Below, piece after piece: positions 1-5,590 of a DNA stretch of 9,574 nucleotides (within the stretch, counting starts at the first letter, position 1; the number at the start of each line of letters is the position of its first letter). The position numbers were made by a program, and so were the translations under genes. The stretch is from an uncultured Actinomycetes bacterium (GTDB lineage: Bacteria; Actinomycetota; Acidimicrobiia; IMCC26256; PALSA-555), in contig CALEYV010000063.1 in the NCBI GenBank assembly GCA_937927875.1, positions 1-9,574 on the forward strand, read 5' to 3'. The notes under the pieces are model-generated. The model saw only the letters and a program-made list of their open reading frames with translations, made no database searches and had not been told where the DNA came from.

Positions 1-1113
1 GGCGTGCAGCGCCCGGCGCTGCCCGCCGCGCTCGCGGCCGACTGCCGCACCGACCTCGTGACCCTCGACGGCGCGCCGGTCCCGGTCCGGGTGGTCGGCG
101 ACCCGGCCGGCCTCGCCGCCGGCGGCACGGCCCGGGTCGAGGCCTGCAACCCGACCGGAGGCGCCGCGACGCCGCTCCATCTCGGCGCCGGCACCCACGT
201 GCTGCGCGCCACCCCCGGCGCGAGCACCGGCCTCGACCTGGACGGCCTCGTGCTCGCGTCCGGCTCGGGCGGCGGCGCGGTCGCGCTCAGCGCGCCGGTC
301 GGTACCACCGCTCCCGCCGTCGCGCCGGCGCCCCGGGTCAACGTGACCAGCTCCGGCGAGACGACGATCCACGCCCGCGTCGCGCACCCGACCGGGCCGT
401 TCTGGCTCGTGCTCGGCCAGAGCTTCAACAACGGCTGGCACGCCACCGTCAACGGCCACGACCTCGGCCCGCCCCAGCTGGTGGACGGCATGTCGAACGG
501 CTGGCGGGTGCAGCCGACCGACGGCCGGCCGCTGGCGGTCACGCTCACGTGGACGCCGCAGAGCCGGATCTGGATCGCGCTCGTGATCTCGGCCCTGACC
601 ATGGTGCTCTGCGCCGCCCTCGCCATCGGGCGTCGGCCGCGGGGGGTGGCGGCGGCGGGCCCGGCCTCGCTCGACCGGCCGCTCGCGCTCGGGTCACCGC
701 TGTGGGGGGACGCGGTGCCGCTCTCCCGGCGGACGGTCGTGTCGACGACGATCGCGGTGACCCTCGCCGCCGCGCTGCTCGTCACGCCGTGGGTCGGGCT
801 GGTGGCCGGCGCGGCCCTCTTCGTGGCGCTGGTGCGGCCGCGGCTGCGGTGGCTGCTGGCGATCGGCGCCCCGGCCGCGCTCGCGATCGCGGGCGCCTAC
901 GTCGTCATCCAGCAGTGGCGCCACATGTACCCGCCGGTGTTCGAGTGGCCGACCTTCTTCGACGACGTGCACGCGGTGGCGTGGCTGGCCGTCGTCCTCC
1001 TGGCCGCCGACGCGCTCGTCGAGTTCCTGCGCGCCCGGCGCCGGGCCGGGGCGAGCTCGACGGGTGACCCGGGGTCGGGTCAGACGTCGGCGAGGACTCG
1101 CGGCCGCCGGTAG
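1..1113 (+). CDS. C-terminal part of AftD-like membrane arabinofuranosyltransferase (DUF3367 type), 5' truncated
   Basis: The reading frame is open from base 1, so the true start lies outside the window; about 370 residues are visible. Counting from the GTG at base 4, residues 1-185 form an extracytoplasmic beta-rich part with the segment FWLVLGQSFNNGWHATVNG and then NGWRV, a pattern typical of the domain before the last membrane helices in AftD/DUF3367 proteins. Hydrophobic segments follow at about 189-208, 246-278 (one or two passes), 283-304 and 322-342, then a basic, Ser/Gly-rich cytoplasmic tail. AftD-type enzymes are very large GT-C proteins that add arabinofuranose from decaprenyl-phospho-arabinose to cell-envelope arabinan. 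The catalytic N-terminal part is not visible, so activity cannot be judged. YfhO-like membrane proteins share the 'GW..VNG' motif and are the main alternative. The 3' end overlaps the convergent small gene by 34 bp. Confidence 0.6.
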   Translation, partial: GVQRPALPAALAADCRTDLVTLDGAPVPVRVVGDPAGLAAGGTARVEACNPTGGAATPLHLGAGTHVLRATPGASTGLDLDGLVLASGSGGGAVALSAPVGTTAPAVAPAPRVNVTSSGETTIHARVAHPTGPFWLVLGQSFNNGWHATVNGHDLGPPQLVDGMSNGWRVQPTDGRPLAVTLTWTPQSRIWIALVISALTMVLCAALAIGRRPRGVAAAGPASLDRPLALGSPLWGDAVPLSRRTVVSTTIAVTLAAALLVTPWVGLVAGAALFVALVRPRLRWLLAIGAPAALAIAGAYVVIQQWRHMYPPVFEWPTFFDDVHAVAWLAVVLLAADALVEFLRARRRAGASSTGDPGSGQTSARTRGRR

Positions 1114-1277
1114 AGGCTGACGCCCTCGCCCATCACGAGGGTGCGCTCGCCGCAGTCGACGACCAGCCGGTCGTCGCGGCGGCCGAGGGGGCGCAGCGCA
1201 TGGGCGAAGCCGCAGCACGGGCACGCCACGATGTGCCCAGCCAACGGGACCGTTCCTGCACTCAGGAGCTGGACCAT
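1080..1277 (-). CDS. Small cysteine-containing protein of unknown function (65 aa)
   Basis: I do not recognise this protein. It is 65 residues with a CPCCG motif at residues 19-23 and a DCG at 41-43, so four cysteines in all (19, 21, 22, 42) plus His15 and His27. CPxCG is a common zinc-ribbon knuckle, but a full second knuckle is missing, so metal binding is only a suggestion. The start at 1277 is chosen because a GGGAGG lies 7 nt upstream; an in-frame ATG five codons earlier would overlap that Shine-Dalgarno. It follows the acyl-CoA ligase in the same direction after a 79-bp gap and could be co-transcribed with it. Its last 34 bp are antisense to the 3' end of the AftD-like gene. It has no predicted membrane segment or signal peptide. 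The strong ribosome-binding site supports a real gene. Confidence 0.6.
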   Translation of the reverse strand: MVQLLSAGTVPLAGHIVACPCCGFAHALRPLGRRDDRLVVDCGERTLVMGEGVSLYRRPRVLADV

Positions 1278-1284
1278 CGGGGTA

Positions 1285-1290
1285 CCTCCC
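1285..1290 (-). promoter_or_regulatory. Shine-Dalgarno of the small Cys protein
   Basis: Reading the minus strand, GGGAGG lies 7 nt before the ATG at 1277. It decides between this ATG and an upstream in-frame ATG whose codon sits immediately before and into the same motif. Confidence 0.6.
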
Positions 1291-1356
1291 ATCCCAGCGG
1301 TTCCTGCCTCCCACAACGTCGGCAGCGCACGGCCGGTTCTGTAGCGCTCGTCACAC

Positions 1357-2985
1357 CTAGACGTCGGCGGGGAGCCCGGCCCGCAGCCGGGGGTAGTCGG
1401 GCTTGCCGGCCTCGGTGCGGGCCACCCGGTCGACCACCTGCAGGCCCCGCGGGAGCTTGTAGCCGGCCAGCCGGTCCCGGCCGTGGTCCTGGAGCTCGGC
1501 GAGGGTCGGCACCGGGCCGCTCCCGGCCGGCGCCACCACCGCGACGACCCGCTCCCCGAGCCGGCGGTCGGGGACGCCGACCACGACCGCGTCGGCGACG
1601 CCGGGGTGGCTCCGCAGGACCGCCTCGACCTCCTCCGGGTACACCTTCTCGCCGCCGGTGTTGATCGACATCGAGCCCCGGCCGAGGAGCCGGATGGTGC
1701 CGTCGGCGTCGACGAGCGCCATGTCGCCGGGCAGCGTCCAGCGCCGGCCGTCGATCTCCACGAACGTCGCCGCCGTCTTGGCGGGGTCCTTGTAGTAGCC
1801 GAGCGGCGTGCGGCCGGTGGTGGCGAGCCGCCCGACGACGCCCGACCCCGGCGGCACCGGGCGCAGCTCGTCGTCGACGACCATCGTCGTCTCGCGACCG
1901 CCAAAGTGCAGCGACTCGGCCCGGTCCCGGTCACCGGGGGCGAGCAGGTCCAGCGCCTGAACCGGCGCCTCCGACGAGCCGACCGCCTCCATCACGGTGA
2001 GCACCGAGGGCAGCGCGTCGAGGAGCCCCTGCTTCACGTCGGCCGACAGCAGGCTGCCGCCGGAGCCGAGCAGGCGCAGCGACGACGTGTCGTGGCGGCC
2101 CGGCGCGGCCAGGAGGGCGTCCAGCAGCGGGCGGCCGCTGGCGTCCCCGACCAGGTTCAGCATCTGCACGCCCTCGCTCGCCACGAGGGCGAGCACCCGG
2201 TCGGGGTCGACGTGGCGGTCGGCGTAGAGGACGACGCGGCCGCCGCCGAGCAGGGTGCCGAGCGCCGACCACTGCCCGCTCGCGTGCACGAGCGGCCCGA
2301 GGGCGCAGCAGACGAACTGGTCCGGCCCCGGGTCTCCCGGCGGGAGGAAGGGCGCCAGCCGCTGGGCCCGGTTGGTGACCGCCCGCTCCCCGATCTGCGC
2401 GGGCTCGGTGATCGGCGGGCCGCCGGCGTTCCCGCCGCCCATGGCCGCGAAGAAGATGTCCTCGTGCCGCCACACCACCCCCTTCGGGCGACCGGTGGTG
2501 CCGCCCGTATAGAGAAGGAAGCGGTCGTCGCCCGAGCGAGGCCCGAAGTCGCGGTCGGGGGCGCCGCTCGCCACCAGCGCCTCGTACTCGGGGCCGAGCC
2601 CGACGGTGGCGCGGAGGGTCTCGACCCGGTCGACGATCCCGTCGACGTGCGGGGCCAGGTCGGCGTCGTAGACGAGCAGGGTCGCGTCGGCGTCGGCGCA
2701 GACGTAGGCCACCTCGTCGGCCACGTAGCGGTCGTTCACGTTCACCGGGACCGCCCGCAGCTTGAAGCAGGCCAGCATCGTCTCGAGGTACTCGACCCCG
2801 GTGTGCAGGTAGCAGCCGACGTGGTCGCCGGCGCCGACGCCGAGCGCGGCCAGCCCGTGCGCGAGCCGGGTGGCGCGCTCGTCGAGCTCCCGGTAGGTGA
2901 GGTTGCGGTCGCTGCAGCTGACCGCCACCCGGTCGCCGACGTGGTCGACGACGCACTCGAAGAGATCGGCGAGGTTGAACTCCAT
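1357..2985 (-). CDS. Acyl-CoA ligase, FadD19-like (AMP-binding)
   Basis: A 542-residue member of the ANL adenylate-forming family, full length for FadD ligases. Motifs are in the expected order: the P-loop YTGGTTGRPKG at 159-169 followed by WRHED, GSSE at 336-339, the Asp of PGD at 421, the hinge LGRGSMSINTGGEKVYPEE at 434-452, and the A10 catalytic Lys528 in GKPDY. The P-loop plus WRHED, and NVNDRY near residue 82, resemble mycobacterial FadD19, which activates the C26 steroid side chain (3-oxocholest-4-en-26-oate). The reaction is ATP + carboxylate + CoA to acyl-CoA + AMP + PPi, in the cytoplasm. The exact substrate is inferred from similarity; other bulky or branched acids are possible. 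The ATG at 2985 gives the standard N-terminus MEFNLADLFE; the frame stays open far upstream, but only through the IS element. No strong Shine-Dalgarno precedes it. The left end of the IS lies about 20 bp upstream, so the native promoter may be displaced. Confidence 0.88.
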   Translation of the reverse strand: MEFNLADLFECVVDHVGDRVAVSCSDRNLTYRELDERATRLAHGLAALGVGAGDHVGCYLHTGVEYLETMLACFKLRAVPVNVNDRYVADEVAYVCADADATLLVYDADLAPHVDGIVDRVETLRATVGLGPEYEALVASGAPDRDFGPRSGDDRFLLYTGGTTGRPKGVVWRHEDIFFAAMGGGNAGGPPITEPAQIGERAVTNRAQRLAPFLPPGDPGPDQFVCCALGPLVHASGQWSALGTLLGGGRVVLYADRHVDPDRVLALVASEGVQMLNLVGDASGRPLLDALLAAPGRHDTSSLRLLGSGGSLLSADVKQGLLDALPSVLTVMEAVGSSEAPVQALDLLAPGDRDRAESLHFGGRETTMVVDDELRPVPPGSGVVGRLATTGRTPLGYYKDPAKTAATFVEIDGRRWTLPGDMALVDADGTIRLLGRGSMSINTGGEKVYPEEVEAVLRSHPGVADAVVVGVPDRRLGERVVAVVAPAGSGPVPTLAELQDHGRDRLAGYKLPRGLQVVDRVARTEAGKPDYPRLRAGLPADV

Positions 2986-3048
2986 GCGGGCGCCTGACGG
3001 TAGCGTCGCGGTGAGTGTCAGGCTCCTTCTTGCCCGATGGGTTGACTC

Positions 3049-3058
3049 GTAGCGTTGC
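3049..3058 (+). other. Candidate left target guide (LTG)
   Basis: GTAGCGTTGC here matches the left flank GTAGCGTCGC at 3000-3009 in 9 of 10 positions; the one difference (U for C) still allows a U-G wobble with the opposite strand. A TGAC also precedes both copies, with a one-base spacing difference. It lies on the 5' side of the first internal loop, where the LTG sits in IS621. Confidence 0.6.
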
Positions 3059-3081
3059 TGCCCGCCGTCAGGGCGTGGCTT

Positions 3082-3090
3082 GCATGCGAT
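3082..3090 (+). other. Candidate right target guide (RTG)
   Basis: GCATGCGAT is exactly complementary, over 9 nt, to ATCGCATGC at 4275-4283, the first bases beyond the right end of the element. The matched target includes the ATG of the Rieske gene. It lies on the 3' side of the first internal loop, opposite the LTG. Confidence 0.65.
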
Positions 3091-3131
3091 TTGTCGCTCA
3101 TCGGGCGCGCCGGACCGGCCGGCGTGACTTG

Positions 3132-3141
3132 ATAGGAGCGT
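3132..3141 (+). other. Candidate left donor guide (LDG)
   Basis: ATAGGAGCGT matches the element's own right terminus ATAGGAGCAT (4267-4276) in 9 of 10 positions; the G for A difference allows a G-T wobble. It sits on the 5' side of the second internal loop. Candidate LTG and LDG both end in GCGT, as expected if both read the same core. Confidence 0.6.
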
Positions 3142-3166
3142 GGTGTCGCCCCGACTCAGGCGTGTC

Positions 3167-3173
3167 CACCGAC
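3167..3173 (+). other. Candidate right donor guide (RDG)
   Basis: CGAC (3170-3173) is complementary to GTCG (3005-3008), the presumed core plus the first bases of the left end; CACCG (3167-3171) is alternatively complementary to CGGTG (3009-3013). The match is short, so this is the weakest of the four guides. It lies on the 3' side of the second internal loop. Confidence 0.35.
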
Positions 3174-3197
3174 CGGTCCAGCGGTCATCCCCTTGAG

Positions 3198-3203
3198 AAG
3201 GAG
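3198..3203 (+). promoter_or_regulatory. Shine-Dalgarno of the IS110 recombinase
   Basis: AAGGAG with a 9-nt spacer to the ATG at 3213. It selects this ATG over in-frame positions upstream, which would run through the structured left end. Confidence 0.7.
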
Positions 3204-3212
3204 ACCTGGACC

Positions 3213-4265
3213 ATGGTGACCCTGGGCGTGGATGCACACAAGGCGACCCACACGGTGGTGGCCGCTGATGACAACGGCCGCCAGATCGCAGCCGCGACGG
3301 TGAAGGCGACATCGGCGGGGCATTTGCAGGCGCTGCGATGGGCGGCAGCCCGGTTCCCGGAGCGGCGCTGGGCGCTGGAGGACTGTCGGCATCTGACCCG
3401 ACGTCTCGAGCGGGACTTGCTGGCAGCTGGGGAGCGGGTGTTGCGGGTGTCGCCCAAGTTGATGGCCGGGGCCCGCCGCGGGGCTCGGACCCGCGGCAAG
3501 TCGGATCCCATTGATGCGTTGGCGGTGGCCCGAGCGGCGCTTCGGGAACCGGACCTGCCGGTGGCGCAGCTCGAGGGACCGGCCCGAGAGCTGCGGCTGC
3601 TGGTGGATCACCGCGAGGACTTGGTGGCAGAGCGGACCCGGGCTCAGAACCGTGCGCGCTGGCATCTCCACGAGCTGGACCCGGAGCTGGTGATCCCAGC
3701 CGGTGCGCTGGACCGCTACTGCGTCTTGGCTGACTTGGAGCAGCGGTTCGAGACCACCCAGGGTGTCGTGGCCAAGCTGGTGGTGGAGCTCGCTCGTCGT
3801 TGCGCACAACTCACCCGCTCGATCAACGACCTCGAAGCGCAGATCCGAACGATGGTCACTCCGATGGCACCAGGCCTGCTCGGCCTGCGTGGCTGTGGGC
3901 CACTCACGGCCGCCAAGCTCATCGGTGAGACCGCCGACATCCGACGCTTCCGCAACCGGGCCGCGTTCGCCATGTTCAACGGCACCGCGCCCGTGCCGGT
4001 CTGGTCCGGCAACACCACCCGCCATCGTCTGAACCGAGGCGGCAACCGCCAGCTCAACGCCGCTTTGCATCGCATCCTCGTCACCCAGATGCGAGACCCC
4101 GGACCAGCCCGCGCCTACCTGCAGCGACGCATGGCCAACGGCAACACCAAGACCGAAGCCATCCGCTGCCTGCGACGCCAGCTCTCCGACATCGTCTATC
4201 AGCGACTGCACGAAGACAGCCGGGCCCACCACCAGCCCGCGACTGGACTTCGGCCAGCCGCTTGA
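3213..4265 (+). CDS. IS110-family transposase/recombinase (DEDD + Tnp domain)
   Basis: 350 residues, normal for IS110. The N-terminal RuvC-like DEDD domain shows Asp7 (GVDAHK), Glu56 (ALED), Asp98 and Asp101 (KSDPIDA). A helical, basic linker (about 120-215) leads to the C-terminal Transposase_20 domain, with GLRGCGPLTAAKLIGE at 224-239, then NGTAPVPVWSG and the RGGNRQLN signature at 275-282. Ser265 in WSG fits the conserved serine that acts as nucleophile in IS621. By family knowledge it excises the element as a circle and reinserts it without long target duplications, guided by the bridge RNA encoded just upstream. All catalytic residues are present and there is no frameshift, so the copy looks functional. 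The stop codon TGA lies inside the TTGACA hexamer of the right end, and the Rieske start codon is only 14 bp further on. Confidence 0.93.
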   Translation: MVTLGVDAHKATHTVVAADDNGRQIAAATVKATSAGHLQALRWAAARFPERRWALEDCRHLTRRLERDLLAAGERVLRVSPKLMAGARRGARTRGKSDPIDALAVARAALREPDLPVAQLEGPARELRLLVDHREDLVAERTRAQNRARWHLHELDPELVIPAGALDRYCVLADLEQRFETTQGVVAKLVVELARRCAQLTRSINDLEAQIRTMVTPMAPGLLGLRGCGPLTAAKLIGETADIRRFRNRAAFAMFNGTAPVPVWSGNTTRHRLNRGGNRQLNAALHRILVTQMRDPGPARAYLQRRMANGNTKTEAIRCLRRQLSDIVYQRLHEDSRAHHQPATGLRPAA

Positions 4266-4267
4266 CA
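4262..4267 (+). promoter_or_regulatory. TTGACA hexamer (-35 like) at the IS right end, facing outward
   Basis: A perfect consensus -35 hexamer overlaps the transposase stop codon. IS110-type circles can form a junction promoter from a -35 in the right end and a -10 in the left end. I found no convincing -10 at 16-18 nt either in the linear arrangement or across the inferred circle junction, so the role is uncertain. Confidence 0.3.
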
Positions 4268-4268
4268 T

Positions 4269-4273
4269 AGGAG
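4269..4273 (+). promoter_or_regulatory. Shine-Dalgarno of the Rieske gene, supplied by the IS right end
   Basis: AGGAG with a 6-nt spacer to the ATG at 4280. By the guide matches this motif belongs to the IS (its last 10 bases match the candidate LDG) and not to the target. The reconstructed empty site has only a weak purine stretch at this distance. Confidence 0.6.
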
Positions 4274-4279
4274 CATCGC

Positions 4280-5563
4280 ATGCGGGCCGGGCCCGACGGG
4301 CTGATCCCGAAGGAGCGCTACACGTCGCCGGCGTTCCTCGAGCTCGAGCGCGACCGGCTGTGGTCCCGGGTGTGGCAGGTGGCGTGCCGCCAGGAGCAGG
4401 TGGCGGACGTCGGCGACTACTGCGAGTACACGATCGGCGAGGAGTCGGTGCTCGTCGTCCGGGCCGCGCCCGACACCGTCCGCGCCTTCTACAACGCCTG
4501 CCTGCACCGGGGCACCCGGCTCGCCGAGGGCTGCGGCCACGCCGACGAGACGTTCACCTGCCCGTTCCACGGCTGGCGCTACGCCGTCGACGGGCGGCTG
4601 GTCGAGGTCGTCGACGCCCACGAGTTCGACGGGCTGCCGGAGGGGCTCGGCCTCACCGAGGTCCGCTGCGAGCGCTGGGGCGGGTTCGTGTTCGTGAACC
4701 TCGATCCCGACGCCGAGCCGCTGCTCGACTTCCTCGGCCCGCTCGCCGAGCTGCTGGCGCCCTACCACCTCGAGGAGCTGCGCCTCCGCGGCAACCTGAC
4801 CACGGTGCTGCCCGCCAACTGGAAGGTCGTCGTCGACGCGTTCAACGAGGCGTACCACGTCCAGGGCACGCACCCCCAGATCCTCCCCTACACCGACGAC
4901 GTGAGCATCGAGTACGAGCAGCTCGGCAAGCACGCGCACTACGGCCGCCTGCCCGGCGCCCGCCGCCGGCTCCGCCCCAGCCCCCGGCTCGGGATGGCGG
5001 ACGACGACGTCGACGAGGGCGAGATCCTGGCCGGGATGGTGACCGGGCTCGGCGGGGCGTTCCTGAAGGAGGAGCAGGCGATCGTCGACGAGCTGCGCCA
5101 CGGGCCGCTCCCGCCGGGCCAGAACCTGCTCGAGGCGTACCAGGTGCGGCGGATGGAGCTGCTCCGCAGCCGCGGCTTCGACGTGAGCGGCCTCGACCCC
5201 GAGCAGATGACGAGCGCCGACGACGTGTACCTGTTCCCGAACGTCGTCGGCCCCATCTACCCGGGCAGCGCCATCCTGTTCCGGATCCGACCCGACGGGC
5301 TGAACGTCGACGCCGCCATCAAGGACACCTGGGTGCTCGAGTGGCCCCGCGGCGACCGGGAGTGGCGGCTCCCGCGCCACCATGTGTACCCGGACTGGCG
5401 GGAGAAGGACTGGGGCACGATCACGAACCAGGACTACGCCAACATGGAGCGGGTCCAGGCCGGCATGAAGTCCCGCGGCTTTGAGGGTCTGCGCCTGAAC
5501 CCGCGGCAGGAGTCCAACCTCCTGCACATGCACCGCGTCATCGACGAGTACCTGGACCGGTAG
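4280..5563 (+). CDS. Rieske non-haem iron oxygenase, alpha subunit
   Basis: 427 residues, full length for a ring-hydroxylating oxygenase large subunit (COG4638 type). The Rieske [2Fe-2S] ligands are Cys74 and His76 (CLHRG) and Cys94 and His97 (CPFHGW). The catalytic domain has NWKVVVDAFNEAYHVQGTH at 180-198, giving His193 and His198 of the mononuclear iron site and Asp187/Glu190 near the electron-bridging position; Asp385 (NQDY) is the likely third ligand. The family uses O2 and electrons from a separate reductase to hydroxylate aromatic or other C-H substrates in the cytoplasm; no reductase or ferredoxin is in the window. Substrate unknown; the divergent FadD19-like ligase makes an acid or steroid pathway plausible. 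The start fits IPKERYTSP about ten residues in. The IS ends within 4 bp of the ATG, so expression may now depend on the element. In the reconstructed empty site an in-frame TAG lies two codons upstream, which argues against a lost N-terminus. Confidence 0.9.
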   Translation: MRAGPDGLIPKERYTSPAFLELERDRLWSRVWQVACRQEQVADVGDYCEYTIGEESVLVVRAAPDTVRAFYNACLHRGTRLAEGCGHADETFTCPFHGWRYAVDGRLVEVVDAHEFDGLPEGLGLTEVRCERWGGFVFVNLDPDAEPLLDFLGPLAELLAPYHLEELRLRGNLTTVLPANWKVVVDAFNEAYHVQGTHPQILPYTDDVSIEYEQLGKHAHYGRLPGARRRLRPSPRLGMADDDVDEGEILAGMVTGLGGAFLKEEQAIVDELRHGPLPPGQNLLEAYQVRRMELLRSRGFDVSGLDPEQMTSADDVYLFPNVVGPIYPGSAILFRIRPDGLNVDAAIKDTWVLEWPRGDREWRLPRHHVYPDWREKDWGTITNQDYANMERVQAGMKSRGFEGLRLNPRQESNLLHMHRVIDEYLDR

Positions 5564-5577
5564 CGGGACGAGCCCGC
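5563..5577. terminator. Short GC hairpin between convergent genes
   Basis: GCGGG and CCCGC flank a 5-base loop immediately at the Rieske stop codon, within the 27-bp gap to the convergent DUF4383-like gene. There is no T-run, so this is a weak candidate for a shared terminator. Confidence 0.25.
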
Positions 5578-5590
5578 CCGCCGGGTCGGC

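Larger units (their letters stand above)
3020..3185 (+). ncRNA. Putative bridge RNA of the IS110 element
   Basis: The left end can fold into two consecutive stem-loops with large internal loops. Domain 1 is closed by a 12-bp stem (3031-3042 with 3096-3107; core GCCCGATG with CATCGGGC) and capped by hairpin 3060-3079 (7 bp, one bulge). Its two internal-loop sides, 3043-3059 and 3080-3095, hold the candidate target guides. Domain 2 is closed by GGACCGG (3112-3118) with CCGGTCC (3173-3179) and capped by GTCG-CCC-CGAC (3145-3155); its sides hold the candidate donor guides. Order and layout match the IS621 bridge RNA (target loop, then donor loop, about 177 nt, upstream of the recombinase). A competing hairpin, CGCCGG with CCGGCG (3108-3124), could replace the domain 2 base. 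Transcript ends are estimates and no promoter is identified. Confidence 0.7.
3005..4276 (+). mobile_element. IS110-family insertion sequence with bridge-RNA left end (about 1.27 kb)
   Basis: One recombinase gene, a long non-coding left end (about 206 bp) and a very short right end (about 11 bp after the stop) are the architecture of the IS110 group; IS1111 types have the long region on the right. No terminal inverted repeat is seen, as expected. Ends were placed from guide matches: the left-flank match ends at T3006 and the right-end match at T4276. TCGC occurs at both junctions (3006-3009 and 4276-4279), consistent with a core dinucleotide ending in T (GT on the left, AT on the right). Ends may be off by a few bases. 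The element is visibly less GC-extreme than its neighbours at third codon positions, consistent with acquisition. From memory, parts of the left end resemble the left end of mycobacterial IS900; this needs alignment. Confidence 0.85.

Noticed and set aside
1483..2997. Long plus-strand frame opposite the ligase gene
   Set aside because: Shadow frame; no domain motifs, and the opposite strand encodes a complete enzyme.
3108..3124. Hairpin CGCCGG with CCGGCG as a stand-alone terminator
   Set aside because: No T-run, and it overlaps one side of the 7-bp stem that closes the donor loop; it is more likely an alternative fold of the bridge RNA.
2986..3807. In-frame upstream extension of the acyl-CoA ligase through the IS element
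   Set aside because: The extension is antisense to the IS, Pro/Arg-rich and without motifs; the ligase domain starts normally at MEFNLADLFE.
3022..4262. Alternative IS ends at the shared GCT (3022-3024 and 4260-4262), giving a CT core and a near-palindromic empty site
   Set aside because: It fits the CT core of IS621, but the candidate guides match the flanks much better with ends near 3006 and 4276.
3156..4268. A 370-codon antisense frame covering the whole IS110 recombinase gene, reminiscent of the complementary-strand hed frame of IS900
   Set aside because: Long antisense frames are expected in GC-rich genes; there is no Shine-Dalgarno and no recognisable domain. Only conservation in other copies would revive it.
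4199..5533. Long minus-strand frame opposite the Rieske gene
   Set aside because: Val/Asp/Glu/Arg-rich shadow translation of a GC-rich gene whose plus strand carries all catalytic residues.
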